In this document: positions 11,901 through 23,516 of the stretch, one piece after another | Numbering within the stretch: the stretch's first letter is position 1 | Layout of the letters: each line of letters begins with the position of its first letter | Assembly: GCA_007644065.1 (NCBI GenBank) | Contig: VJWN01000001.1 | Coordinates: 1,316,340 to 1,380,339, forward strand | Reading direction: 5' to 3' | From: Margaritispora aquatica | Taxonomy: Eukaryota; Ascomycota; Leotiomycetes; Helotiales; Discinellaceae | DNA: 64,000 nucleotides | Program-made: the position numbers and the translations under genes | The notes under the pieces: generated by a model | The model's input: the letters and a program-made list of their open reading frames with translations, nothing else | What the model was told of the DNA's origin: nothing | Databases searched by the model: none

Positions 11901-13400
11901 CTCACCCTTTCGACGTATTTTTATATATTTTCTGGATGAACATCTATCTTTCTCCCAATTAGGACTAGATGAATGATAGTCACATGGTGCTTTTTGGAGT
12001 GCTCTCATCGCCACTAACTTTTACCTCACGACAAGGGTAGCCAATAAGAAAGAGATCGACTCTGCAAGAAATCTCTGTCCTCCAAATTGGCGCCGGGCAA
12101 GCTCCAAATTTATCTATTCGGCTGGTTGAGGTGGGCTTTTTCAGCGCGCTTAATTATATTCATGAGGTCTTCAACTGCAAAGTCTCAAAGTTCTACCCAT
12201 TGAGATGAAAGACCACAAAGCGTCGGTTTCTTCAATCATGCTGACGATGAAGAAGAAAATTGACAATCTCAATTGAGCATGTTCGGAATGCGTGCAAGAC
12301 CTCGGTACTGAACAAAGCTCAAGTCGACCTTCATATCTTCACCGGAAAGGGCTTTGCCTAAACAGTGACCATCCTATTCCGTACCAGGTCATGATCCATA
12401 ATTGTCCACTTGTGGAGCAGATAAGATGCCATTTCCGTGGCCTCATTCATCATCATGAAGTGTGTTTACAGGCCAGGGATCAAATATCTTCTGATCCCAG
12501 AACCGATCTGATCGGTCTCCAGTACAGCCGGTTGGTTCATGCTCCCTTCTCATTTCAATAATCAGCGCTCCAGATCAATTCTGTGAAGTAAGAAAGAAGG
12601 CTGAATCAGTCTGTTTGAAGGAGTGTTGGAAACGAGTGTCATATTCACGATGGAGGTACCCGCGGTACCGCAGTGCAGGTGGTACAGAGGAGCTATTATT
12701 ATTTCCCCCACCATTCTCATGGTTATCTGTTTCGTTTTCTGTTTCTGCCTTCTGCTTGCTTGGCCCAGTCCGAATCTGGTGTTCCAGCACTGTACGTACG
12801 GAGATATCTGGCAGAATACTAGCGCTCGTCTAAGTCGCTGAGAGCTTGGTCCAGGTTGAACTTGCAAGGAGCTGATGCACATATGGCGTGGAGTTATCGC
12901 CTCGCTTTGCGTGCTTCAAGTGTACCTCTTAACTAGGATTGACAGAGAATAAGAGCGGTTTTCTTCTGTTTCTTGTGCGGCCAGTACAAGTACTCGTACC
13001 AGAGCTTCACCCAAGAACCACACGATGGCAAGTTCTATCGAAGCTATCATTATGGGGTGCGGTATTAGAACAACAGACAGGCCGTGATCCAGAATGTCAT
13101 GATCCACTAGCGATGGGAAGTCAAGCACGCTAGGGAAAACAAAAAGCCTCCCCAGTCAGCAGCAACCCTGTTGGAATTGCTTGACTGCTGGGCATGCACC
13201 CTTCAGCCCAGCCACAAGTGTGTGCGAAAAGGGCCGCTAAGCCTGATGTACTTTGAGCCGAAGCTAGGACCAAGGCAAGGTCAAAGAGGATAATCATCAG
13301 CTTCCAGGACGGAGAAACAGAAAAGAACTTTCGTATTTTACTCTGCCCCTACCTGCCCCTCCCACTGGTTAATTCATCTTGTTTACCTTACCCTCTTGCT
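5940..13400. other. long gene-free stretch upstream of stuA
   Basis: About 7.5 kb in which no open frame on either strand shows a recognisable domain or a convincing splice chain. The longest frame (minus strand, 8170-8811) has no family resemblance and a shadow-like composition. Base composition is ordinary rather than strongly AT-rich, so this does not look like RIP-degraded transposon DNA. The right-hand part probably belongs to the regulatory region of stuA; the first few hundred bases hold the BRCT gene promoter. Non-coding transcripts are possible but cannot be shown from sequence alone. Confidence 0.55.
9325..9430. repeat. two short tandem arrays
   Basis: GAGCAT repeated four times at 9325-9348, and CAGCTAAT repeated 3.5 times at 9403-9430. 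Both lie inside the gene-free region upstream of stuA. Confidence 0.85.
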
Positions 13401-14619
13401 CTTCCGCGATTTTGTTCTCAGGATTCTAAGAAGCGGGAATAAACGTGCCCACCTCTAGACGGCAATCCACACGTCTTTCTCTGCATACGTGCATCTATAT
13501 ACATGAGGCGCGATACAAGCAGTTTACCTCAAGCAAACAACAAACAAACAAACAAACAAAGCGAAGCACAGTAGCTAAGATGATCGCTAGACTGCTTCTC
13601 TTTTATTTCTTCCTTCAAAACGTCCATACAGAGTACACATAAGTTTCCTCACTTTTGGTTTTTCGAGATATCCGGCATGTTCTTACTTTGGTTAGCCGAG
13701 AAATGGGAGGCATATTTTTCTGATTATTTTTTGGGAGGGCGATGAGAGAATTGTTCCTAATTTGCCCCGGCATCCAGCCCACCTCTTTTTTTTCTTTGAC
13801 TAATTCAAAGGATTAGGTCAAAGACTTGGGCTAAGACAGCTTTTACCTAAGACAATCGGAATCACCTACGGCATATGGGAGCAAACTCGGCCCATGTTTT
13901 CCTACGAAAAGATGAAAAGATGGTGCAACTTGACTTTGTACTTACGCTTGTGCGACACTAGCTCATTCCCATGATCTTCCTCAATGCCCTCCCTCAATGC
14001 CCTCCTTACTCCTCGGATCATCTTGTCTTTCATACGAAGTATTCCATACCCCTACTCCGAAACAGCTCTCCCTGTCACCCTGTCACCCCGTTCAGAGTTT
14101 ATCTCATGTTGGTATATTTCTTCCCTGCCCTCTAACCCTCGCCCTTCTTCCCCTTTTGTCCTTTCTTCCCGTCTAGAGTCACTCCTGTTCTTCCTTCCTC
14201 CTCCCTTGGAGCTCGTTCTCCACCCCGCTTATCCATTCCCTATTATCATTGGTCTTTTGTTATCCTGAAGTTTTTACCTCACCTCACTTCCAGGTTCCCT
14301 GGCTTGCTCGCTCACATCCCAACCCCATCCCCATCACTCTCTCTTTCTCCCCCCCCCCTCCCACCCACCCACACCACCCTATCCACTTACCCACCTAACT
14401 GCCCACTAACCACTAACCACTAACTACCCCCAACCACCCTTCCCACCTCTCCTCCTCCTCCTCCTCCTCCCGCGCGCCGACCTCTTGTCTTTGTCCTGCT
14501 TGTTCTGCTTGTCCTCTGTACCTTCCAGATCCACATCCAACCCTTCTTCTCTTCCTCTCCCGACCTCTCGCATTTTCTTTGGCAGGAAGGTGCAGTAGAG
14601 CAACTGGTTGCAAAGAAAG
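13401..14619 (+). promoter_or_regulatory. pyrimidine-rich promoter region of stuA
   Basis: The plus strand becomes strongly C/T-rich from about 13980, with C runs near 14350 and a CTC array at 14449-14470. Such CT tracts commonly precede transcription starts in filamentous fungi. It ends just before a credible 5'-UTR intron (14620-14713). A CAAA-type microsatellite (13534-13560) lies at its left. No TATA box can be assigned with confidence. Confidence 0.45.
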
Positions 14620-14713
14620 GTATGTGCTTCTAGTTCGAAAAAGGTTTCATGCTGCTTGCTCGATTCCTCTTATTTTCCCCCATTGAAATCACCCTTCAAC
14701 TTGTCTCTTGCAG
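14620..14713 (+). other. probable 5'-UTR intron of stuA
   Basis: A 94-bp stretch with a strong GTATGT donor and a pyrimidine-rich TTGCAG acceptor on the stuA strand, located 1.1 kb upstream of the conserved start. It implies that the stuA transcript begins upstream of 14620 and carries a leader of more than 1 kb. Inferred from consensus only. Confidence 0.5.
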
Positions 14714-15275
14714 CGCTGACTTATTGTACCTGCATTAGAGGTGGCAGACTTCTCTGATTCTCTATCCTCTCCTCCAAACAACCTTCTTCTCCCATCCCAA
14801 TACCAACCAACATCTGCGACCATATCCTCACCTCCTCCTAACACATACCACGCCGCTCTGGATCTTGTCAACGTTATTGTCGACTGCCATTCACGAGCCT
14901 AACGAATCTGAACGAACTTTCCGCAGCCTCGAATCCAAGCTCGGATCAGAACTTTTCGAAGCGATTATCCAAGCACAAGCACAAGCACAAGCATACCTGC
15001 AGCTTCGCGTAACCGTCAACCCATCCTGTCGTGGAGCTTCAATCGCATCCCAATTGCATTGACAGACTTCCTCTCTCAAGTCTCTTCTTAACGACTTCTA
15101 CGAGCCAAACGTCTTGTTCTTCGAATTTGATACTGTTTAACGAAAATCATTCTGCGGCTGATGCATCATTGTTGTCCTTCACGATAAATAAAACGATTCA
15201 TTACTTGCGCTCGTTGTAAAAAGCACAGTTGCAAAGCCTTTGATTATCTACAATCTACGATTGCTCAGAATTTTT

Positions 15276-15654
15276 ATGCCAGAATATCTTTTGACAAACG
15301 CAAGACCTTCCCACACGAATTTCCAACGGAATTACCAGTTTTCCGAACCTCAAAATCCAAGCTCTCTCTCGTGGTAGCAGGTCAGCACTTGCTACGTTTC
15401 TACAACCCATACACGGCTCTTCATTGAGTCTGTCAACTCCGTGTCCTCCTAGGGCGTGATCACTTAAACCGAAAAGCTGGATCTCCCGTCGATCTCACAA
15501 GTGCAAACCCGGGGACCCTCAGAAGTACCATTTTACAATCATCACGCTGCTCAACGTACATTGTATGTGAATGAGAGGTTGCCATCTTTGCCTTTGCCGC
15601 AGCCGCAACAGGCATACTCCTCCGGTACATCGTCTCCCCGGGTTGGCTCTTTGA
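15276..15654 (+). promoter_or_regulatory. upstream ORFs in the stuA leader
   Basis: Three upstream ATGs lie before the conserved StuA start: a 33-codon uORF at 15276-15377, a minimal ATG-TGA start-stop element at 15565-15570, and a 27-codon uORF at 15571-15654 that begins directly after that stop. Aspergillus nidulans stuA messages are known to carry mini-ORFs that influence translation, so a similar role is plausible. Whether all three are in the mature mRNA depends on splicing that cannot be seen here. Confidence 0.45.
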
Positions 15655-15854
15655 GTTCATTAGGATCCGGTTCGATTTTGAACGGCGGTTCTCACTCTTC
15701 ATACACAACTGCAAGCTCCTCAAACGGACCAAAAACGCCTTCTCCCACTCTGCCAACGATTAGCGGACTTCCTCTTTCCCTGTCACAAACACCGTACAGC
15801 AATACATCTCCATCAAATTCAGCATACACATACGCTCAAGAGCCATACTCAAAC
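15468..15854 (+). other. ATG-less in-frame extension of the StuA reading frame
   Basis: The StuA frame stays open for 129 codons upstream of the conserved start, back to a TAA at 15465-15467, and contains no ATG. The sequence looks protein-like: YNHHAAQRTLYVNERLPSLP, then Ser/Thr/Pro-rich text similar to the rest of the N terminus. This could be the 3' part of an alternative coding exon joined to an upstream ATG exon, or a leader that is open by chance. I could not find a phase-consistent donor. Confidence 0.4.
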
Positions 15855-17921
15855 ATGAATCACGCTCCACAAGAGATGTACTATCCATCTCATATGTCAG
15901 CAGGGCAGCCTCCTGCACCACAGACAGTAACATCGGGTGGCATGGGTCACTACGCTCAACATCAGCAGCCTCCACTTCTTCAACCTGGCCCGCCTCAATA
16001 TTCACCTGCGCCAGCATCTTACAATCAGTATGGGTACTCCAATGGCCTCCAATCTCCCCAAGCCACTGGTCATCCAGGACCAATGGGTCAGCCAACAAAT
16101 GTTCTTCCACTCCCAGCAATGGCTGCCGGACAACCTGGTATGCCAGGTCAGGGCTATGGAGCACAGCAAGGGTTTGATCAGACTGGCCAAGTTGCCCCTC
16201 CCGGCATGAAGCCAAGAGTTACTGCTACTTTGTGGGAAGACGAAGGTAGCTTATGTTTCCAAGTGGAAGCAAAGGGAGTTTGCGTTGCAAGACGAGAAGG
16301 TATGTGGAAATTTACGACTGGGATGAGAAAACACTGACGAGATGAAAAGACAATCACATGATTAACGGTACCAAACTGTTGAATGTGGCAGGAATGACTC
16401 GTGGACGTCGAGACGGTATCTTGAAGAGTGAGAAAATGAGACATGTTGTCAAGATTGGACCCATGCACTTGAAGGGCGTTTGGTGAGCATTACTATATCG
16501 CCCATTTACGGATTCCACGACTAACTTTGAGCAGGATTCCCTTTGAACGTGCTCTCGATTTTGCTAACAAGGAGAAAATTACTGAGCTCTTGTATCCTTT
16601 ATTTGTTCATAACATTGGAGCTCTGTTGTATCATCCCACAAATCAAACACGAACGAATGCAGTCATGGCAGCTGCTGAACGTAGGAAGCAAGAGCAGACT
16701 CAATTACGAAACACACAGCCACCTGGACTTCCCTCGTTGCACCAACATCACCATCATTCGATGAATAGTTCGATTGGAGGGCATCTACCAGGCCCTCAAC
16801 ATTCAATTGCGCCTCATCCAAGCGCAGGACGACCCGGTCTTGACCGAGCCCATACATTCCCAACTCCTCCAACAAGTGCTTCGAGCGTGATGGGAAATAT
16901 GAGCAATCCAGACGGTAGTTTTCAATGGGGACCTCAAGGCATGAACACCGTCCAAAGTACGAATCCTTTGTCTATCGATACAGGTTTGAGCAATGCGCGG
17001 TCGATGCCAACGACTCCAGCAACAACCCCGCCTGGAACTTCCATCCAAAGCATGCAACAGTATCAACAGAGTGCGCAGCCATATGACAACACCCGGCAAA
17101 TGTACTCTACCGCCCCTCCGCAACAAAATGTCTACTCACAATCCGCACCCGAGCAGCAAGGCATGGGTCGCTATCCTCAATCAAACTCGTACATCAAGAA
17201 CGAGATGGGTCCTCCAACAGTTCGAGCACCAGGGTCTGAAGCAGACCACCAGGATCCCAAAGACTCTAGCAATGGCATGATACATCACAATCAGAGCCAA
17301 GGACACGTTGACCACGGTCATGCCGAAGATGAGGGCGAGCACGACCATGATCCTTCATACACTCATGGCGGCTCTGGAAATTATGACACCAATCGGGGTT
17401 CATACAGCTACACAAATGGTCCCTCGGTAGGATCGATACAAGACGGAAACCCTCACTTGTCCCCTGAAATGACCGGCTCGCCTAATCATCCCGCCTCTGG
17501 ACGGGCAACTCCTCGAACGACGTCCGCTCCTCAGCCATACTATGCGCAACAGCAAGGTGGATATAACACACCTCCCCGAATTTTGCCACCGTCAAGTAAT
17601 CTCTATAATGTAATTAGTAGCGAGCGTGGGACTGCAAATGGTAATGCCGGTGGAGATGTCTATGCTGCGCAACCAGATATGGGAAACTCGTTACCGAATG
17701 GCTACGCATCACAACAGCCACTCATGAATGGCGCTCCTCCAAACAATAAGCGTGGGAGAGATGATGATGATGATGGAGGACGTCCTGATAGCAGAGGACC
17801 TGGAGGGGAGATCGATGGACTGAAGCGGAGGAAGACCATTCGGGAAGGGTCAGTCTCTGGACCTACGAACTACGACCGTCCACAACGAACGCCCTCTGTC
17901 ATCACACAGAGACGACGATGA
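15855..17921 (+). CDS. stuA: APSES transcription factor StuA
   Basis: Exons 15855-16299, 16350-16482 and 16535-17921 join in phase to 654 residues. The APSES/KilA-N DNA-binding domain is at about residues 117-230: [58 protein letters not shown] and [19 protein letters not shown], nearly identical to StuA/Asm-1 proteins. Both introns fall inside this domain. The ATG at 15855 ([18 protein letters not shown]) was chosen because it matches the A. nidulans StuA N terminus. The C-terminal part is Gln/Pro/Ser-rich with conserved blocks ([44 protein letters not shown]) and a basic nuclear-localisation stretch (LKRRKT). StuA controls conidiation and cell-pattern development. The frame is open upstream to 15468 without an ATG, suggesting a longer isoform. 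Confidence 0.95.
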
Positions 17922-20202
17922 TCCATGTCCTTGTCTCCATCATTCGCCGGATTTTTATGCACATTCTTAATCGACCTAGATCCGATTTTCCTGGACTCTA
18001 GGACACTTGCCACCTCCCGCCGACGAACATACACAAAAATCTCCAGACTACCACCACCACACTCTTTGAAACTGATAAAATTTTCTTTCACTATTGACGA
18101 TTGTTCTTGTACCGGCCGAATGACCTACTCGGCATATTGTTTCTACATTCACCAAATGACGACGAGTTTATGACTTTGATTTTTCTTTTTTATTAACAAA
18201 ACCGAACCCCCCATCATGATGGCGCCTCCCACTCGGAGTTGCTCCCATCGAATACGGCTGATGATTGAAATTTTTCACACGCTTCTGCATATGCAACAAA
18301 GGAAACGGGATTACCTTATGATCTTTATGAGATGAGAAAGAGTTTCCCCGCCAAATATTTTACACATTTTGATGCAAGCAAGCAAGCGGGCGGGGAGCGG
18401 ACGCGAAATGCAAGATTTGCTGGGCTCGATTTGAATGTTCATGTCAATGTCATGCACATGTGGGCGCAGTAGCCCAACAGCAGGGTATGGAATAGCATGG
18501 CATAACATAACATGGGTAACGAGCAATGATGGCAGCTTCGCAACGCAAAACGCACATGCAGCGATAAAAACGGCCTATTTATGACACTCTAGGCGCCCGG
18601 CGAGGAAAGTTTAAAGGAACGGGAGTGATTGATTGAAATGAAATGAACGGGATGCAATGGAATGGAATGAATTGCTTCTAGGGCGGGCTGGCTGGCGGGC
18701 GTACCGGCTTGATGATGAATGAAGGCTGGGTTTTACCTTGCTGCTGGAATTTAATTATGCTCCTCCTCATTCTGCGATTCTCGATTGTCATTCTGTTTCT
18801 TGCTTCATTCTCGCTACATATCTTAATCGATTGCTCGTCGGGAAACGACTTATGTTTTTCTTTTTAAGTTTTTTGTGTCCTTTTGTTGAAATTGGATTGG
18901 ATGTTGATGGTACTACTTTTCCCTTTTTCGTTTATTTGGATCAGGTTTATTACACATGGATATGATGAATTATGACATTTCTTTTTTCAACATTTCTTTT
19001 TACCATTTTTGGAGTGGAAGTTGGGCTGCTGGGACTGTTGTTGGGGCTTTGTTGATGGAAACGTTACTTAGTCTTGATGAGTTGTTAGCACGAGGGGAAA
19101 AGGAGGTGAGGGGAAAGAAAACGGAGCGGGTTATGTTGTGTTGTTGCTGTGTGTTGTTGTCGTTGTCGTTGTTGTTGTGTAGTGTTGATGTTGTTGCGGA
19201 GAGTTGGATTCATGGATAGATATGGGGTTGGCTGGTTAAGGTATGAGCAATACCACGAATATGTGTAGCTGAGTTCTACCTACCTACCTACCTACCTACC
19301 TACCTAGTTATCTATGACAAGGCAAAGCAAAGCAAAGCAAAGGAATACCAAGCAAAGGAATACCAAGCAATACAAAGCAAAATAGAGCAACGTAACGCAA
19401 ATGAATGCAAAGCTTCATCTTCATCTTCATTTGTCATCCTTGTTCTGTTTTCTACTTCTACTTGGTTTGCACATTCTCTTTTCATCTTGACTCTCGTCTC
19501 TCCTCTATTTCTCGTCCTGGTGTAAGGCGTAATGCAATTCCTCCTCAATTTGGTGTGTTCTTCGCGGTTTCCGAGGTGGGTAGGTAAGCATGTCTGTATG
19601 TGTTTCTCTACGGCTAATATGAGTAGCTGTGAGCATGAGCATGAATGAGCATGAAGATAGCATCCATTTCTTCCACATCCGCACTCGTGGTGCACTATTT
19701 GGAGAGCGCAAGAGCGCAGAGTAAGTGGTCTCACGAAGAGGCCCACAGGTAATTGTGTGAATAGTGGAGTCTATCGTGCCAGCCTGAGATACACTCTGAA
19801 TGCAGGGAGATAGGAGGAAGGGAAGTTGTGGGATGTGTATCGGCTGGACTGTGGTAAGGTTACATTTGGAGATTCTGCAAATATCAAAGGTCATTTGCGC
19901 GGTGGGTTGTGACAAAAAGTGCTTCAATTCTCCCAAATGTCAATTGCTAGGCTACACTTGGAACAACCTTCTCGCGTTGCAAGTATAACAAACCAAGAAC
20001 AACGCCTCATATTTTGATGCCAATGGAATCTGAATGGACAAATCCTTGGCCGATGTTCTGGGCGTGACCTCTTTGTTATGAGAGAGCAGTGCTGTCTACG
20101 TGCCCAGATCATCAATGCTGGTAGGAGTTGTAAGGGTACTGGATTGCAGAGCATCCTCTGATATCCTCAAGCGAGTCAACATCTCTCGGGTCTTGGATCT
20201 GC
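17922..20202. other. intergenic downstream of stuA, with simple repeats
   Basis: About 2.3 kb with the stuA 3' UTR at its left. It holds a CTAC tetranucleotide array (19276-19305), an imperfect AAGCAA-rich tract (about 19320-19400) and G/T-rich imperfect repeats (about 19130-19200). No gene recognised. Confidence 0.6.
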
Positions 20203-20358
20203 TCATTCCTTGGGGCTGATCCCCGCTTGCGATAGCGCCTCAAGCAGTCTCTGTTGGTGAAGCCACGTTGAGTGTTTGGATCCGATCCAATTCAAGCTAT
20301 CCGACTCGACGCTGCCTACGTCAAACCACCCCTCCAGAAGAGGAGTCCCCTTCGGTTC
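20203..20358 (-). other. in-frame coding-like extension beyond the TGA
   Basis: Directly after the TGA at 20361-20359 the same frame runs for 51 sense codons to TGA 20205-20203. It reads EPKGTPLLEGWFDVGSVE, SDSLNWIGSKHSTW, LHQQRLLEALSQAGISPKE. It shows balanced composition, a helical C terminus and a normal-looking end. Possible explanations are stop-codon readthrough, a weak GTGCTG...GAAG intron that removes the TGA in phase (20421-20347), a nonsense mutation, or an assembly error. The C terminus is not a PTS1 signal. Confidence 0.5.
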
Positions 20359-21112
20359 TCAGTCCACACGATAGACCAAGAAGCCGATTTTCCCCTTCCC
20401 TTCAATCTCCAGCACTCCTTCCATCTGCCTCTGTGACAACACACCCTCCGTCGCACTCTCCAGACACCTCTCCTCCCAACTCATCTCCTTAGTCTCACCA
20501 CCTAATCCCGCGACTCTCTTCCTCCTTTCTTTCACATCCCTCAGTTCCTTCTCACTTGCCGTCCGCTCAGGTGGCGTGTACACGATACCCAGCACCACGC
20601 TCTCGAGTGAGCTATCGTCTGTCATCTCGGCTAGTCTTAATGTCTGGACTGAGGACTTGGATGGTGGGTTTATGAGGTTACTGTGAGAGGTGAGGAGCGT
20701 GCGAATGTGTGGCCATGCGTGGGCCGGGATGCTGGCTGGATTTTGGGTCTTCTGGAGGGGTTGGTGAGGTGTGAAGAGGCATTGAGATTGGCTTGTTGCT
20801 AAGTTGGATGATGGGGATGTTTCTGAATGCAAAATTGCTGAGGATGTGAAAGGAGAGGGGATGTGGAGGTGTGCTATTTATCTGTTAGCATTACGTCGAT
20901 AGATCTGTGGTGATTGAGCAAAAGTTGGCGCATGGCGATTTGCTTCCCTCCAAGCGTTTCCAAGCATCACTTGCTGCAATTGTAGATCTTGAAACCAAAA
21001 ACAATTGGCTAGCAAAGGGAAACAGCAGAAACATACGTATATATTGCCCAATTGATCTAGCAGATGCGGTCGCAACGCCAACACTCAAAATTAGAATATT
21101 AGAAAACAACAT
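20359..21112 (-). CDS. unrecognised three-exon protein, reading frame ended by an internal TGA
   Basis: Exons 21112-21037, 20987-20895 and 20837-20359 join in phase to 215 residues. The first 18 residues (MLFSNILILSVGVATASA) look like a signal peptide or membrane anchor. Exon 2 encodes HAPTFAQSPQIYR. Exon 3 has a Ser/Pro-rich part, then charged helical text: MTDDSSLESVVLGIVY, SEKELRDVKERRKRVAGL, SWEERCLESATEGVLSQRQ and GKGKIGFLVYRVD before TGA (20361-20359). The frame continues after this TGA for another 51 coding-looking codons (separate entry), so the annotated end may not be the natural one. The first two exons rest on splice phase alone; a later start at the Met of MTDDSS is possible. No family recognised. 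Confidence 0.5.
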
Positions 21113-22193
21113 GTTTGCCTTTCTTTCTACAAATTCTCACCAGGAGAAATAAATTAAGAATATAAAGAAAAGTGCTTCTCAAAAGCACTACCAAAGACAA
21201 TCAATATCTCAAGAATGTACAGAAGGAGAAAATGGCATTCCAAACCTCAGACAAAGAATGGGACTACCACCGCTTTTGTTCTTTGCGCATCCACATCCAC
21301 ATCGGCACATTCCAAACTCTATTGCTGCTGACATCAAACGAGTTTAGCAGTGATGTTCTGAAGCGACAAGAAAGCATCGTATATGCAAAAAATATGGGGT
21401 TGACCCGTATCGTGAGGCTTGGGGTGGGACAAAGCACGTCTCAGATGCAGCCAGGGCCACTTGTACATCAAGATTTCCTGTGCGGAATCGCAGAATCTGC
21501 GGCTAAAACGGCTGCTTTTGGAAGAGCTCTTCATCTGTGTGATGGAATTGCGCTCTTAGGAAGCCCTTGGCGGAGGGGCAGTCTTCTCAAATTCGTGATT
21601 GAAACGCTTACTCGGCAGTGAGGTATCATCCGGGCTGGTGATGGGAAAAGTGGAGAGCTGAGCAAGGGGGAAACGAAACGAGTAGTGCCGTTTATGAAGA
21701 TCTGCGACAGTCTGGTGTCTTGACTTTCGAATGCGCTCTGATTTCAGAGCCTTCCTGCAGAATGCTTATTCGTAAGGCGATTGCGTGGTGAAGGTTGTTT
21801 TTTATGCCATGCTGAAGATCAAGAGAGCCAAGTTGTTTCTGTCTGTGTGTGTCCTGCCTGCTCTGTGCCTTGCATGAATCAAATTGAATTCATTGTTGTT
21901 GTGAGCAAGAAATATCTGTCTAGTTTTTGGAGAGGAAAAAGTAACCTCACATATGCCATTGATTCGTTTACTTCACGAGATTATGAATCACTGAAGACGA
22001 AGTAACTCAACCGAGTGTCAATTGACTTGTATACACCATTTAGGTTCATGAATACCAATACATCCCATGGAACTCAGCTCCGCAGGTAGTTCAGATGATT
22101 TCCCTGTGCCTTATATCAATCACGCAAACCATCCAAGTAGGTGACTTACAGCCTTTAATATCTTCCTTAACGCCAGTAAACCGTCATGAAATC
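21113..22193. other. intergenic, no gene recognised
   Basis: About 1.1 kb between the starts of one minus-strand gene and the end of the next. An open frame at 21172-21621 begins at a non-ATG codon and shows no family resemblance. Confidence 0.5.
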
Positions 22194-23272
22194 CTAGTGA
22201 GCTTTCAGCCATGCCAACATTTGATCAAATGCTACCTTTTGCGCTGTCTTTATCTTGGCATCTTCGTACTCCCCCATGACTCCAAATCCGTGCGGCACAC
22301 CCTGATATGTCTTGAACTCAGACTTGACGTTGTTCTCTTGCAAGTATTTCTCGCCATGCTCTCGAATTTCTTCGGCAAATAACTGGTCATTCTCAACACA
22401 AATGAACGCAAGAGGTGATTTTGTGCCCTCAAAGTCCTCTCGTGTGACCAGTGTCGCATGTGCTATTGCGCCAGCTTTGATATATGGTCCTTTCTTAACG
22501 ACACCAGCTTCCTCATCTGTCACTTGTTGGCCCCATGCAACTGTGTCTGGTTTTTCGCCAGCTAGAAGTAATGTCATTCTTCCACCAAAGCAATATCCAA
22601 CAGCATAAATTCCACCGCCATTAGCAACGGCGTCCGCGAACTCGTCCTTGGCTGCCTCGATGACCTTCATGATGACAGGTAATACCTTTTCAGATGTTTG
22701 TCTTGCGAGCCACATATCAATTACAAAACTCTTTACGGTATCGGCTGCGCGCATCTTGAATTGTTCAATAAATGATGTGTCTTTCTCCTCGGTATACGTG
22801 GCAGAACCTGGCAGGGGATCATTGTTGAATTGATCTGGCAAGACAACTACGAAGCCTTCCTTTGCGAATTCATCTGCCTGAATCTGATTATTCTCCGAGT
22901 GAAGCCCAGTTGCGCCAGTGAGGAGAAGAAGTAGTTTAGATGGCGAATGAGGATAGTCGGCTGGCTTGGAAACATATACATCAACCCCTCCAAGCTGTGC
23001 CATTTCACCACTAGGTCCCCTTCCAAAAGCTGAAGAATGTTAGCATATTTGAATACCTGAATTCCTGGAGCAGTTACGAGTCGGTCTATCTGTTACACAA
23101 TGTTCCTTTTATAGTCAGTTTTATTAATGCTCGCAGACCGGATTGCACTTACTCCAAGTCCCATACTGGCGCCATGTTGAGCAGGCGTATCTCCTGTAAC
23201 TAAGCTTGGGGGTGCTTGTTGCTCAGCGGCATCGCTCTCTGGAGCTTTTGTTGCGACTTCTAGTTCTGCCAT
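22194..23272 (-). CDS. dienelactone hydrolase family protein (alpha/beta hydrolase)
   Basis: Exons 23272-23167 and 23029-22194 join in phase to 313 residues. The intron is 137 bp, with a GTATGG donor, a GCTAAC branch site and a TTCAG acceptor. Starting at MAELEVATKAPESDAAEQ, a disordered N terminus leads to GRGPSGEMAQLGGVDVYVSK and KLLLLLTGATGLHSENNQ, the start of an alpha/beta-hydrolase fold. The nucleophile motif is GYCFGGRM, with Cys as in dienelactone hydrolases, and the catalytic His is in VPHGFGVMGEY. The acid residue is probably the Asp in CVENDQLF. Fungal relatives are cytosolic hydrolases of uncertain substrate. The start lies 244 bp from RPA1, divergently. An alternative donor (GTAAGT at 23152) is stronger by sequence but does not give a phase-consistent join. 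Confidence 0.85.
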
Positions 23273-23516
23273 AATCGATAGAGATGAATACTTTGAAAGA
23301 ATATAAAGAAGTGGTTGTAAGCCAAAGCCTACCTACCTAGACATATCGGTAGAGCTATGGCGGGGTTGTTTTAGATCCCCTGTCAAGTCTAGCTTCCCAC
23401 TTTACGCGAAAGCCTCGTCGCGTTTCTCCTCGACTTCACAATAACGCGTCTCACCAGCTCACTATCCCAAAACTCGCCACCCATATCGCTTTCCATACCA
23501 CAGCATCGTAGCAAAC

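Noticed and set aside
6409..15012. StuA response elements (WCGCGWNM) upstream of stuA, for example at 6409, 7076, 7915, 8428 and 15005
   Set aside because: Such a loose 8-mer is expected several times in 10 kb by chance. The number I see is not above that, so autoregulation cannot be claimed from it.
23030..23166. Apparent frameshift and 27-bp intron in the dienelactone-hydrolase-like gene
   Set aside because: Resolved by one 137-bp intron from a GTATGG donor at 23166 to the CTTCAG acceptor at 23030, which joins the frames in phase.
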